Source: Clostridia bacterium
GTDB lineage: Bacteria > Bacillota > Clostridia > Oscillospirales > Acutalibacteraceae
DNA length: 48,784 nt
Direction: 5' to 3'
Assembly (NCBI GenBank): GCA_017474125.1
Contig: JAFVIF010000031.1
Span: 1 to 48,784 of the forward strand
Shown: positions 33,120 to 41,631 of the stretch, in pieces
Layout: each line of letters begins with the position of its first letter
Position numbering within the stretch: the first letter of the stretch is position 1
Made by a program: the position numbers and the translations under genes
The notes under the pieces: generated by a model
Told to the model about the DNA's origin: nothing
Database searches by the model: none
What the model saw: the letters and a program-made list of their open reading frames with translations, nothing else

Positions 33120-33761
33120 TTATACTCCTTTTGGGAAAGTCGAGGAAATTTTTCCTAAAAAAGCATCAACACTATAGGAAATTTCCCTAAACTCCCCGTG
33201 TGAAAATTCCGCTTCGCTTACCGATGCGTTAGTAGCCCAAGGCATATTTTTAATTTCTCCGGTATTTAAGCCCCTGACAAAGGCAAAAAAGCTTCTTATA
33301 GGCGTGGCGTGGGTAAAAATTGCCACGGTTTTACCGTCGTTTTCGTTAGCAATGGCAACAACCTCATTAATTATTCGCTTTTGAAGCTCGGCTACACTCT
33401 CGCCGCCGTCAGGATGAGCATTACCCACGTCGTTTTGCCATATTCCGTAGGAAACAGGATAGCTTTCAATTAAATTCTCGTAGGCTTTGTTTTCCCATTC
33501 TCCCGCAAAAATTTCTCTAAGCCCTTCCCTTTTTTCGGGAATAAGGGCTAAGCATTTTGCAAGCGGCAAGGAGGTATTGTAAGCGCGCATTAAATCACTG
33601 CTGTAAATTTTATCAATTTTTCTTGTTTTTAAAAATTCGCCCACAAGAAAAGCCTGTTCGTAGCCCATTTCCGATAAATCAAGGTCGGTATGCCCCAAAT
33701 AAATATGCTCCTTATTGCCAAGGCTTTGTCCGTGACGAATAAAAATAAGTCTGCAAGCCAT
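33120..33761 (-). CDS. Histidine phosphatase family protein
   Basis: A 213-aa cytoplasmic phosphatase or mutase-like enzyme of the phosphoglycerate-mutase superfamily. The RHG motif is in IFIRHGQSLGN (about 6-16) with the phosphohistidine in RHG; YSSDLMRAYNT, GLREIFAGEWE and FTHATPIRSFF (second His) complete the site. Substrate not determined (candidates include cobalamin-type or sugar phosphates; context gives no clue). AGGAGG precedes the ATG. It has its own very good promoter and is followed by rhaA in the same direction. Confidence 0.92.
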   Translation of the reverse strand: MACRLIFIRHGQSLGNKEHIYLGHTDLDLSEMGYEQAFLVGEFLKTRKIDKIYSSDLMRAYNTSLPLAKCLALIPEKREGLREIFAGEWENKAYENLIESYPVSYGIWQNDVGNAHPDGGESVAELQKRIINEVVAIANENDGKTVAIFTHATPIRSFFAFVRGLNTGEIKNMPWATNASVSEAEFSHGEFREISYSVDAFLGKISSTFPKGV

Positions 33762-33789
33762 AAGTTACCTCCTTTTACCTATTTTTAAA

Positions 33790-33818
33790 ATTATACTACC
33801 CTCCACCCATAAAGTCAA
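33790..33818 (-). promoter_or_regulatory. Sigma-A promoter of the histidine phosphatase gene
   Basis: On the minus strand TTGACT (33813-33818), 17 bp, TATAAT (33790-33795), directly after the terminator of the ABC operon. Confidence 0.78.
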
Positions 33819-33821
33819 ACA

Positions 33822-33845
33822 AAAAGCAGGGTTTCCCCTGCTTTT
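33822..33845 (-). terminator. Terminator of the GntR-ABC operon
   Basis: AAAAGCAGGG 33822-33831 pairs with CCCTGCTTTT 33836-33845 around TTTC, with a T-rich minus-strand tail. It overlaps the stop region of the gene ending at 33849. Confidence 0.82.
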
Positions 33846-33848
33846 GAT

Positions 33849-34799
33849 TTAATGATGATATAAGGATGCCAAAATTCCTACGGTTGATATTATCCACAGC
33901 GCCGAAGCGGCAGTAAGGAAATACCAGCGTTTTTTGTTAATAACCCTTTTTGAATTAGCAAATATTACGCTCAAAACAAGCGGTACGGCAGGTACTATAA
34001 AACCGAAAAGTATAATAAGAGCCCAAAATGTTATAGCTGCAGCCGCATTATCATCCTCACCAAGAAAAGCCTTTTCTTCGGGATAAACGTAGTTTTCGAT
34101 TCTTGCCAAAGAGGAAAACCTTGCGCTTTCCACAAACTTAACGGCATTTTCATTAAGCTTATAGGCGGGCACAATTCCCTGTCGGTAGGAAAAACCTCCG
34201 TAAGCATCAAAGTAGGAATTGGGCAAGGTATCGTAATGCACGTAATAGTAGTCGTTCTCTATTCTGTAAACCGCTCCGCAGTTATGTGCAAAAATACCGC
34301 TTGCATCAAAGGCGCGTACCTCGAAAATATCGTTATTCCACACAGTTGTTACGTCAATTTCTGTTAAATTCTCCTCTATCATAAAGGAGGAAAAATCAGA
34401 ATACTCAAAAGGCTTGACGATATTGTGATCATAGCATAAAAGATAAAAAGAATATTCCCCGTTTTTAAACCTGTCAAGCTTTTCCTTGCCCTCTTTGGTT
34501 ACGTATACAGTCTCGTTAAAATGAAGCTTAACAATATCTGTATCGCTCGGCACAACGGATACGTACTCGTGTTCGTAGGTATCCCCGCTGTAGTCCATTT
34601 CGTAAAGGTAAATATCACCTTCGGGGAAGTATATCCAATCGGGAGGGTTATTGTACGGCTCATATTCCTTAAAGCCGTGTATGAGAGTTTTACCGTCATC
34701 AATCAACGTCCACTGATTTTCTTCGGCAGAAGCACCTACAGGAAGCAGAAATAAGCTAAATAAAACCAAAACGACAAAAACACTAATCAGTTTTTTCAT
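33849..34799 (-). CDS. Uncharacterised exported membrane protein, 316 aa
   Basis: I do not recognise the family. It has a signal peptide (about 1-25, ending ASA), a large extracellular beta-rich part rich in Tyr, Asp and Glu (about 27-250), and two C-terminal membrane segments (about 256-281 and 292-314). Topology: outside domain, then two helices, with a short basic loop inside (NSKRVINKKRW). AAGGAGGGG precedes the ATG. It is the last gene of the GntR-ATPase-permease operon, 16 nt after the permease, which suggests a role with the transporter, for example sensing or resisting an envelope stress (inference). Confidence 0.75.
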   Translation of the reverse strand: MKKLISVFVVLVLFSLFLLPVGASAEENQWTLIDDGKTLIHGFKEYEPYNNPPDWIYFPEGDIYLYEMDYSGDTYEHEYVSVVPSDTDIVKLHFNETVYVTKEGKEKLDRFKNGEYSFYLLCYDHNIVKPFEYSDFSSFMIEENLTEIDVTTVWNNDIFEVRAFDASGIFAHNCGAVYRIENDYYYVHYDTLPNSYFDAYGGFSYRQGIVPAYKLNENAVKFVESARFSSLARIENYVYPEEKAFLGEDDNAAAAITFWALIILFGFIVPAVPLVLSVIFANSKRVINKKRWYFLTAASALWIISTVGILASLYHH

Positions 34800-34815
34800 A
34801 AAGCCACTCCCCTCC

Positions 34816-35670
34816 TTACGGTAAATTAAGCTTGCGCTCTAAGCAGCCCTGTATTACGTTGCCAAGAAAAGCGCAAACGGTAGCAAGCACCGCTATAACG
34901 AATAAAAACGCAAACAATACGAAATACATCCAGTCGTATTCACCGAGCATTTTATCACTAAATAAATGAAGCGTTGCGTTAACCCACAGCCCTATTGCCA
35001 AAACAACGGGTATTATTAAGGCGGAAAGCAGGTAGTTGGAGCCTACCATAAGGCCTATGGTAGCGGCAACCTTATGCCTTTTTGCAATAGTAGCGCCAAG
35101 GGTAATAAGGGTGTACAAAAACAGCGTGGAAACAAGAGGAGAAAGTATTGCCATTAATACAAGCTCAAGGGCATACGCTATAATCCAAAGGATATCCTTT
35201 AACGGCACTTCTTTGAAAATCAATATAAATTCACAAAGCACCTCGGCGGTCAAACAGCTATAGCTTTCACCCACAGCAGGAACAAACAAGCCGATTACAG
35301 CTAAAGAGACAACAACCACCAAGGCGGTTAATGCGTAAAAAACGAAGCCGCTGAGTATTTTCGAAAACAGCAGAGTCGACCTTTTTACAGGTAAAGTAAA
35401 GGTTAAATAGCCTTCGTCGCTGAAAAAGTTAATATAAAACCTTACGGCGACCAAAACAGAGGTTAAAATAAGTATTGCCATTACCGAAAACCAAAAGGCA
35501 CCTACAGCCGAGTTTTCCCATATAAAACGTCTCGCAGGGTCTTTAAAATGCTCTCTCAGGCTCTCGTAGGCAATGCCTGCGGGGACCGACAAGCCGAGTA
35601 CGGTAACGGCGGCTATCCACCAAATTTTAAAAACACTTTTAAAATCGTATTTAAAGCACTTCTTTAGCAT
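34816..35670 (-). CDS. ABC transporter permease (ABC-2 type)
   Basis: A 284-aa membrane protein with about six helices (near 18-38, 56-78, 105-135, 160-190, 200-228, 245-270). The start MLKKCFKYDFKSVFKIWW is typical of small ABC-2-type permeases paired with YtrA-family operons. GGAGGTG precedes the ATG. It overlaps the ATPase gene by 7 nt. The substrate is unknown; YtrA-type systems often answer cell-wall-active agents (family knowledge, not shown here). Confidence 0.85.
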   Translation of the reverse strand: MLKKCFKYDFKSVFKIWWIAAVTVLGLSVPAGIAYESLREHFKDPARRFIWENSAVGAFWFSVMAILILTSVLVAVRFYINFFSDEGYLTFTLPVKRSTLLFSKILSGFVFYALTALVVVVSLAVIGLFVPAVGESYSCLTAEVLCEFILIFKEVPLKDILWIIAYALELVLMAILSPLVSTLFLYTLITLGATIAKRHKVAATIGLMVGSNYLLSALIIPVVLAIGLWVNATLHLFSDKMLGEYDWMYFVLFAFLFVIAVLATVCAFLGNVIQGCLERKLNLP

Positions 35671-36368
35671 CTGAACACCTCCCTGAAAAGCTGGTCAAGG
35701 CTCTTGCCGTAAGTATTTCTTGTTTCATCGGCATCACCCGACATATGAATTTTACCCTGATACATAAAGGCAAAATCGTTAAGCACGGGTTCAATATCGG
35801 CTATAAGGTGAGTAGTAATAATTACCGACGCTTCCTCGTTATAATTACCGATAATTGTGCTTAAAATATAGTCGCGCGCGGCAGGGTCGACACCGCCGAT
35901 AGGCTCGTCAAGCATATAAAGCTTAGCCCTTCTCGACATAACCAAAATAAGCTGTACCTTTTCTTTGGTACCCTTAGAAAGGGTTTTAACCTGCGACTTA
36001 GGGTTAATACCTAAATCAAACAGCATTTTTCTTGCAATCAGCTCGTCAAAATCAGCGTAAAACTCTTTGAAAAAGCTTATCATTTCATCAACGCTCATAC
36101 GGGTGCTGAAATAGGGACGCTCAGGCAAATAGGATATATATTTATTTGTTTCCTCGCTTCTTTTAATACCGCAAACAGTGATTTCACCGCAATCGGGCAC
36201 AAGAAGACCTGCTATAAGCTTTAAAAGTGTAGATTTACCGCAACCGTTAGGGCCTAAAAGTCCTATAATTCTGCCCGGCTCAACGGTAAAATCAAAATTA
36301 TTTAAAACGGGCACACCCTTTTTATAGCTTTTACAAAGCTTGTCACACACTAAAATAGGTTCACTCAA
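35664..36368 (-). CDS. ABC transporter ATP-binding protein
   Basis: A 234-aa ATPase. Walker A is GPNGCGKST (39-47), the Q-loop region ISYLPERPYF follows, the signature is LSKGTKEKVQL, Walker B is LYMLDEPIGGVDP, and the switch His is in IITTHL. It starts with TTG 36368, with GGAGGG 6 nt upstream, 2 nt after the GntR stop. It pairs with the permease at 34816 and forms a YtrA-type operon. Confidence 0.94.
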   Translation of the reverse strand: MSEPILVCDKLCKSYKKGVPVLNNFDFTVEPGRIIGLLGPNGCGKSTLLKLIAGLLVPDCGEITVCGIKRSEETNKYISYLPERPYFSTRMSVDEMISFFKEFYADFDELIARKMLFDLGINPKSQVKTLSKGTKEKVQLILVMSRRAKLYMLDEPIGGVDPAARDYILSTIIGNYNEEASVIITTHLIADIEPVLNDFAFMYQGKIHMSGDADETRNTYGKSLDQLFREVFRC

Positions 36369-36370
36369 GA

Positions 36371-36730
36371 TTAACCCTCCTTATTACTCAAAAAGCTTTC
36401 AAAATCATTTTTAGTTATACCGATTTCATCAGCCTTACTAAACACACTTTCCAAAAAGGATTTTTTAAAGGCAGTAAGCGCAGACGATAAAACGTCGCTG
36501 TCCTCGGTCACAAACCTTCCCACCGTGGTGCGGCTTTCCAGCAGCCCCTCACCCTCTAAAACAGAAAGTGCCTTTTGCACCGTATTGGGATTAACCCCCA
36601 ATTCAAGCGCAAGACTTCTCACCGTGGGGAACTGACTTCCGGAGGGATATTCCCCCGTTAAAATTTTAATACGTAATGAATATGCTATTTGTCCCGAAAC
36701 GCTACTGCCGGGATCAAATCTCCACGACAT
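36371..36730 (-). CDS. GntR-family regulator, YtrA subfamily
   Basis: A 119-aa repressor. The winged helix is residues 8-75 (SGQIAYSLRIKILTGEYPSGSQFPTVRSLALELGVNPNTVQKAL span), followed by a short dimerisation tail, as in YtrA-type regulators that control neighbouring ABC operons. GGTGATT precedes the ATG. It is the first gene of the operon. A 20-bp imperfect palindrome over the -10 is its likely operator. Confidence 0.93.
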   Translation of the reverse strand: MSWRFDPGSSVSGQIAYSLRIKILTGEYPSGSQFPTVRSLALELGVNPNTVQKALSVLEGEGLLESRTTVGRFVTEDSDVLSSALTAFKKSFLESVFSKADEIGITKNDFESFLSNKEG

Positions 36731-36747
36731 TTAATCACCGCCTTTAT

Positions 36748-36767
36748 TGTACTATTCAAATAATACA
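36748..36767. promoter_or_regulatory. Likely GntR/YtrA operator
   Basis: TGTACTAT, spacer TCAA, ATAATACA on the plus strand: 7 of 8 arm positions pair. It overlaps the -10 of the gntR promoter (36760-36765), so binding would repress the operon. Confidence 0.55.
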
Positions 36768-36788
36768 ACATTTCTTAATTTGTGTCAA
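36760..36788 (-). promoter_or_regulatory. Promoter of the GntR-ABC operon
   Basis: On the minus strand TTGACA (36783-36788), 17 bp, TATTAT (36760-36765): 11 of 12 consensus bases. Confidence 0.8.
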
Positions 36789-36812
36789 TATATGTGACAC
36801 AACTGTAATATT

Positions 36813-36844
36813 TGAACGATATGCAAACATTTTTGAACGATATG
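36813..36844 (+). promoter_or_regulatory. Two direct-repeat AraC-type boxes upstream of the GH2-uxa operon
   Basis: TGAACGATATG occurs at 36813-36823 and again at 36834-36844, both on the plus strand, with start-to-start distance 21 bp. The downstream copy ends 3 bp before the -35. The same 11-mer lies in the araC promoter at 45295-45305 (minus). Direct repeats at 21 bp next to the -35 are the arrangement of AraC-type activators. Confidence 0.65.
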
Positions 36845-36847
36845 AAA

Positions 36848-36876
36848 TTGCTTTTGATTAGCGTATGTAATATAAT
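36848..36876 (+). promoter_or_regulatory. Promoter of the GH2-uxa operon
   Basis: TTGCTT (36848-36853), 17 bp, TATAAT (36871-36876), 39 nt before the start codon. The poor -35 and good -10 suit an activator-dependent promoter. Confidence 0.68.
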
Positions 36877-36915
36877 AGTAAATAATAATATGCAGAAAGT
36901 TATAGGAGAAGGTTT

Positions 36916-38619
36916 ATGAAAAGAATTTTTGACGAGCATATCATAAGAAAAACAACCTATCTTGACGGCGGCTGGAAATTTACCGTTGACTCGGAAAAGG
37001 TTGGAGAAAATAAAGGCTTTTATAACGGACTTGAAAGCTATGAAACCATAATCGTTCCATCCGTTTGGAACAATAAATTGTCTCTTTTCAATTATCAGGG
37101 CGTTTGCTGGTATCAGCGAGACTTCTTCTTTGAAGGCACCGCCCGTTTAGTGTTCGAAGGCGTTATGACCGAATGCAAGGTTTGGCTCGACGGCGAATAT
37201 TTAGGCTACCACTACGGCGGCTTTTGTCAGTTTGAATTTATTGTCCCCGACCTTAAAGCGGGATTGCATAAATTAGTGCTCAGGGTTGACAACTCCTTCG
37301 ATGAATGCTCCATTCCTCAAAAAGAGGTAGACTGGTTCCGATTCGGCGGAATCACACGAAGCGTTTCGGTGGAAAGGCTTCAGGGAGTTGCCGTTACCTA
37401 CGGAAAAATCGATTACTTCTTAAACGAAGACAGAACAGAAGCTGATATTATCTTTACCGCCGAGCTTTACGGCGCTGACAGCAAGAAGGAAACCACCCTT
37501 AGTATTACACTTGACGGCGAAACAGTTTTTTCAAAAAAGGTTGCCCTTCGCAAAAACTCCAAGGAAACCGTTGTAACCGACAAAATTACCGTTAAAAACG
37601 TAAGGCTTTGGGACACCTCTTCCCCTTACCTTTACACCGTAGTTTTCTCTACCGATACCGACGACCTTATTGATAAGGTTGGTATGCGTACCTTTGAGGT
37701 TAAGGATTGCGCTCTTTGGCTTAACGGCAAAAAGCTCGAATTACGCGGTGTTAACCGCCACGAGGAAATTCCAAGCCTCGGTATGTCGGTTCCCACAGTA
37801 TGTATGCAAAACGATTTAGAGCTTATTGAGGACTTAGGCTGTAACGCAATAAGAGGCTCCCATTATCCCAATTCCAGAATCTTTCTTGATATGCTGGATG
37901 AAAGAGGCATCCTTTTCTACTCTGAAATCCCTATTTGGGGCGGCGGCTTTAATACCGAAGCTCTCAGCAACAAAACCGTGCTTGAGCGCGGGCTGAATAT
38001 GCTCAAGGAAATGGTAAAGTATTACTATAACCACCCCTCCATTATTTTTTGGGGTATGCATAACGAAATTATTACCGAAAGCGAAGAAGCGCGTAATATG
38101 TCGGCGCTGTACTACAGCTTCTTAAAGCAAAACGCCAATAACCGCTTAGTCACCTATGCAACCTGCCGCTATAATGTTGATACCTGCTTTGAATACTGCG
38201 ATGTTATTTGCATTAACGCCTACAACGGATGGTACAGCAATAAAATTGACGATTGGTATTCCTTCCCCGATAAATTTAACAGTCGCCGTATCGAATTAGG
38301 CTTTGGCGACAAACCCGTAATTATGAGTGAGTTTGGCGGCGGTGCCGTATACGGCAACAAAACCTTTAAAAACGTTCGTTGGACCGAAGAATATCAGGCA
38401 AATCTTATTAAAACCTGCCTTCAAATATTCCACGACTGTCCCTATATGGCAGGCTCCTTTATTTGGCAGTTTGCAAATATCCGTTCCGATATACATATAA
38501 ACAGGTTTAGGTCCTTTAATAATAAGGGTATTTTAAGTGAGTACCGTGAGCCTAAAGAGGCATATTTTACGGTCAAGGAAAAATATCATCAGTTCAAAAA
38601 TGAAGAAAACGAGGAGTAA
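36916..38619 (+). CDS. GH2 beta-glucuronidase-type beta-hexuronidase (copy 1)
   Basis: Predicted to release a terminal beta-linked hexuronic acid from a glycan or conjugate inside the cell (no signal peptide). The 567-aa protein has a GH2 sugar-binding domain (1-160), an immunoglobulin-like domain (160-260) and the catalytic barrel. Acid/base Glu384 is in WGMHNEI, nucleophile Glu472 in IMSEFG, the active-site tyrosine segment is INAYNGWY, and the uronate-recognition NxK motif is Asn535-Asn-Lys537 (FNNKGIL), matching NKKG in E. coli GUS. The loop after SEIPIWGGGF is short, as in no-loop GUS enzymes. AGGAGAAGG precedes the ATG. It heads the operon. The galacturonate-branch partners raise the alternative of a beta-galacturonidase. 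Confidence 0.88.
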   Translation: MKRIFDEHIIRKTTYLDGGWKFTVDSEKVGENKGFYNGLESYETIIVPSVWNNKLSLFNYQGVCWYQRDFFFEGTARLVFEGVMTECKVWLDGEYLGYHYGGFCQFEFIVPDLKAGLHKLVLRVDNSFDECSIPQKEVDWFRFGGITRSVSVERLQGVAVTYGKIDYFLNEDRTEADIIFTAELYGADSKKETTLSITLDGETVFSKKVALRKNSKETVVTDKITVKNVRLWDTSSPYLYTVVFSTDTDDLIDKVGMRTFEVKDCALWLNGKKLELRGVNRHEEIPSLGMSVPTVCMQNDLELIEDLGCNAIRGSHYPNSRIFLDMLDERGILFYSEIPIWGGGFNTEALSNKTVLERGLNMLKEMVKYYYNHPSIIFWGMHNEIITESEEARNMSALYYSFLKQNANNRLVTYATCRYNVDTCFEYCDVICINAYNGWYSNKIDDWYSFPDKFNSRRIELGFGDKPVIMSEFGGGAVYGNKTFKNVRWTEEYQANLIKTCLQIFHDCPYMAGSFIWQFANIRSDIHINRFRSFNNKGILSEYREPKEAYFTVKEKYHQFKNEENEE

Positions 38620-38624
38620 CCCTT

Positions 38625-40331
38625 ATGAGAAGATTATTTGACGAGCATATAAAAAGGCAGGTCACATTCCTTGACGGCGCATGGTTGTTTACAACAGATG
38701 CAGAAAATAAGGGTGAAGAGCTTGGCTTTCAAAACGGACTGCAAAATGCAAAATCTGTTATAGTTCCTTCGGCTTGGAATTCTCAAATTGATTTATACGG
38801 CTACGAGGGTGTTTGCTGGTATCAAAAGGAATTTTATTTTGACGGCACCGCCCGTATAGTGTTCGAAGGCGTTATGACCGAATGCAAAGTTTGGCTTGAC
38901 GGCAAATATTTAGGCTATCACTACGGCGGCTTTTGTCAGTTTGATTTTATAGTTCCCGACCTCAGTAAAGGCAATCACACCTTAGTAGTTAAGGTTGATA
39001 ACAGCTTTGACGAGCATTCCATCCCCCAAAAGGACGTTGACTGGTACCACTTTGGCGGTATCACAAGAAGTGTTTCGGTGGAAAAGCTTCAGGGTGTTGC
39101 CATCACCTACCAAAAAATCGACTACGCCCTTAATCAAGACAGAACAGAGGCACAAATTTCCTTTACTGTGGAGCTTTACGGTGCCGACAAAAAGAAGGAA
39201 ACCGCCCTCACGGTTACACTTGACGGCGAAACTCTGTTTTCAAAAACGCTTTCTCTCAGAAAGGGCTCAAGGCATATTATCGTAAGCGATAAAATAAAGG
39301 TTACTAACCTAAAGCTTTGGGATACCGCCTCCCCTTACCTTTATACCGTAGCTTTCTCTACCGATACCGACGACATTATTGATAAAATCGGCTTTAGAAC
39401 TATAGAGGTTAAGGACTGCAAATTATTACTTAACGGCAAAAGCATAGAGCTTCGCGGTGTTAACCGTCACGAGGACCACCCCGAGTTCGGTATGACCGTT
39501 CCCGCCGCTATTATGGAGCGTGACCTTGAAATAATTGCCGATATGGGCTGTAACGCTATAAGAGGCTCCCATTATCCCAATTCAAGAATATTCCTTGATA
39601 TGCTTGATGAAAAAGGCTTTCTTTTCTACTCCGAAATCCCCATTTGGGGCTGCGGCTTTAAAGAAGCCACACTTGGTGATACGCTTGTTTTAAAGCGCGG
39701 ACTCGAAATGCACAAGGAAATGGTAAGGCATTATTACAACCATCCCTCCATTATTCTTTGGGGTATGCATAACGAAATTAAAACCGATACCGATAACGCT
39801 TTTATTATGTCGAAGCTGTATTACACCTTCCTTAAGGAAAACGGCGGTAACCGTCTTGTAACCTATGCTACCTGCAAACCTAATGTTGATAATTGCTTTG
39901 AATTTTGTGATATTATTTCAATCAATCAGTACTTTGGCTGGTACTACGGCACGAGAGAGGATTGGAAACTATTCCCTGACAAATTTGATAGGCGCAGAAG
40001 AGAATTGGGCTTTGGCGACAAGCCCGTTATTATGAGCGAATTCGGTGCTGCGGCCAATTACGGAACACACACCTTCAGCGATGTTAAATGGACCGAGGAA
40101 TACCAAGCCAAGCTCCACGAAATTGCACTTCAAACCTTCCACGACTGCCCGTATATGATAGGCTCCTTTATTTGGCAATTCTGCGACACCGCATCCGATA
40201 AAGATATGATGAAGGTTAAATCTCTAAACAATAAAGGCTTGCTCAGTGCTTACCGTGAGCCCAAGCAGGCATATTTCACGGCAAAAGAAAAATACTTAAA
40301 ATTTAAGAAAGAAGCTGAAAACAATGGCTAA
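38625..40331 (+). CDS. GH2 beta-glucuronidase-type beta-hexuronidase (copy 2)
   Basis: A 568-aa paralogue of the gene upstream, roughly two thirds identical by eye over its whole length, with stretches nearly identical at DNA level (for example around 37160-37220 and 38870-38930). The acid/base (GMHNEI), nucleophile (IMSEFG) and the NxK motif (Asn535, Lys537, in LNNKGLL) are all kept. Active-site neighbours differ: INQYFGWYYG instead of INAYNGWYSN, and SEFGAAANYGTHTF instead of SEFGGGAVYGNKTF. That suggests divergence in substrate rather than loss of function. It starts 5 nt after copy 1, with GAGGAG at 38611-38616. Cytoplasmic. Its stop overlaps the start of uxaB. Confidence 0.88.
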   Translation: MRRLFDEHIKRQVTFLDGAWLFTTDAENKGEELGFQNGLQNAKSVIVPSAWNSQIDLYGYEGVCWYQKEFYFDGTARIVFEGVMTECKVWLDGKYLGYHYGGFCQFDFIVPDLSKGNHTLVVKVDNSFDEHSIPQKDVDWYHFGGITRSVSVEKLQGVAITYQKIDYALNQDRTEAQISFTVELYGADKKKETALTVTLDGETLFSKTLSLRKGSRHIIVSDKIKVTNLKLWDTASPYLYTVAFSTDTDDIIDKIGFRTIEVKDCKLLLNGKSIELRGVNRHEDHPEFGMTVPAAIMERDLEIIADMGCNAIRGSHYPNSRIFLDMLDEKGFLFYSEIPIWGCGFKEATLGDTLVLKRGLEMHKEMVRHYYNHPSIILWGMHNEIKTDTDNAFIMSKLYYTFLKENGGNRLVTYATCKPNVDNCFEFCDIISINQYFGWYYGTREDWKLFPDKFDRRRRELGFGDKPVIMSEFGAAANYGTHTFSDVKWTEEYQAKLHEIALQTFHDCPYMIGSFIWQFCDTASDKDMMKVKSLNNKGLLSAYREPKQAYFTAKEKYLKFKKEAENNG

Positions 40332-41631
40332 CATTACCGATTATGAAAAAAAACAACGTCCCGTCAAGGTGCTTCAGTTTGGCGAAGGCGGTTTTCTTCG
40401 CGGCTTTATTGATTGGATGATTAAAAAGATGAACGACTGCGGTGCCTTTGATTCCAACGTAGTTGTAGTTCAACCCATTAAAACGGGTCTTATTGATAAG
40501 CTGAACGCTCAAAACGGACTTTACACCCATATTATAAGAGGTAGCGAGGGAAGTGAAACAACCCTTATTGACGTTATTGATTCCTGCATTAATCCCTACG
40601 ACGATTTCAGCGGATATCTTGACTTAGCCAAAAACAAGGATTTACGTTTTATCTTTTCCAATACCACCGAAGCAGGTATTACCTTTGACGACAGCGATAA
40701 ATTCGACGGTACTCTGCCAAAAAGCTTCCCTGCCAAATTAACTGTATTTTTACATAAGCGTTTTGAAGAAAAGCTTCCCGGTTTTATAATTATCCCCTGC
40801 GAGCTTATTGACCGCAACGGTGATAAGCTTAAAGAGGCCGTTCTTAAATACGCCGAGCTTTGGAATTTAAGTGACGACTTTATTTCCTTTATTAATAACG
40901 ACAACGTCTTCTGCAACACACTTGTTGACCGTATTAATACAGGCTATCCCAAGGATGAAAAAATCGACCTTCCTTATAAGGACGAAATGCTTAACACCTC
41001 GGAATATTTCCACCTTTTCGTTATTGAAACCGATTATGACCTTGAAAAGGAAATACCTTTTTCAAAAGCGGGTCTCAACGTTATCGTTACCAAAGATGCT
41101 CTCGAGCGCTACCGCACCAGAAAGGTTAGAATTCTTAACGGCTCTCACACCTCTATCGTTTGCTACGGCTTGCTTAACGGTCTTGAAACCATTGGTGACT
41201 GTATGAACAACCAAACGATTAAGGAATTTCTTTCCCGTTGTCTTTTCGACGAAATTATTCCAACACTCGACCTTCCCTCAGACGAGCTTAAAAGCTATGC
41301 CGAAAGCGTGCTTGTTCGTTTTGCTAACCCCTACATTAACCATTATTTATCCTCTATTGTGTTAAACTCGGTTAGTAAATTCAAGGTTCGTGTGTTGCCT
41401 TCAATCAAAGTTTATAAGGAACGTTTCGGCAAGTACCCCGAAAACCTTGTTTTCGGTTTTTCTAAGCTTATTGAATTTTATAAAAAAGGAACACCCAATG
41501 ACGCTCCCGAGGTAATTGATGCCGTCAAAAACGGCAGCTTAAAGGAAATATTAAGCAACTCCACCCTTTGGGGTGAAGACCTTTCCGATTTAGAGGAGGC
41601 TCTTTTAAATGCAAATCCATCCCTCAGATAA
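40324..41631 (+). CDS. uxaB: Tagaturonate reductase (altronate oxidoreductase)
   Basis: Reduces D-tagaturonate to D-altronate with NADH. The 435-aa protein of the mannitol dehydrogenase superfamily has the UxaB-type start VLQFGEGGFLRGFIDWMI, RFIFSNTTEAGI, IIPCELIDRNGDKL, FCNTLVDRINTGYP, the catalytic-site KVRILNGSHTSIV and NPYINHYLSSI. These separate it from fructuronate reductase UxuB. It overlaps the GH2 copy 2 stop by 8 nt and overlaps uxaA by 23 nt. No strong ribosome site of its own is seen, so translation is likely coupled. Confidence 0.92.
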   Translation: MANITDYEKKQRPVKVLQFGEGGFLRGFIDWMIKKMNDCGAFDSNVVVVQPIKTGLIDKLNAQNGLYTHIIRGSEGSETTLIDVIDSCINPYDDFSGYLDLAKNKDLRFIFSNTTEAGITFDDSDKFDGTLPKSFPAKLTVFLHKRFEEKLPGFIIIPCELIDRNGDKLKEAVLKYAELWNLSDDFISFINNDNVFCNTLVDRINTGYPKDEKIDLPYKDEMLNTSEYFHLFVIETDYDLEKEIPFSKAGLNVIVTKDALERYRTRKVRILNGSHTSIVCYGLLNGLETIGDCMNNQTIKEFLSRCLFDEIIPTLDLPSDELKSYAESVLVRFANPYINHYLSSIVLNSVSKFKVRVLPSIKVYKERFGKYPENLVFGFSKLIEFYKKGTPNDAPEVIDAVKNGSLKEILSNSTLWGEDLSDLEEALLNANPSLR

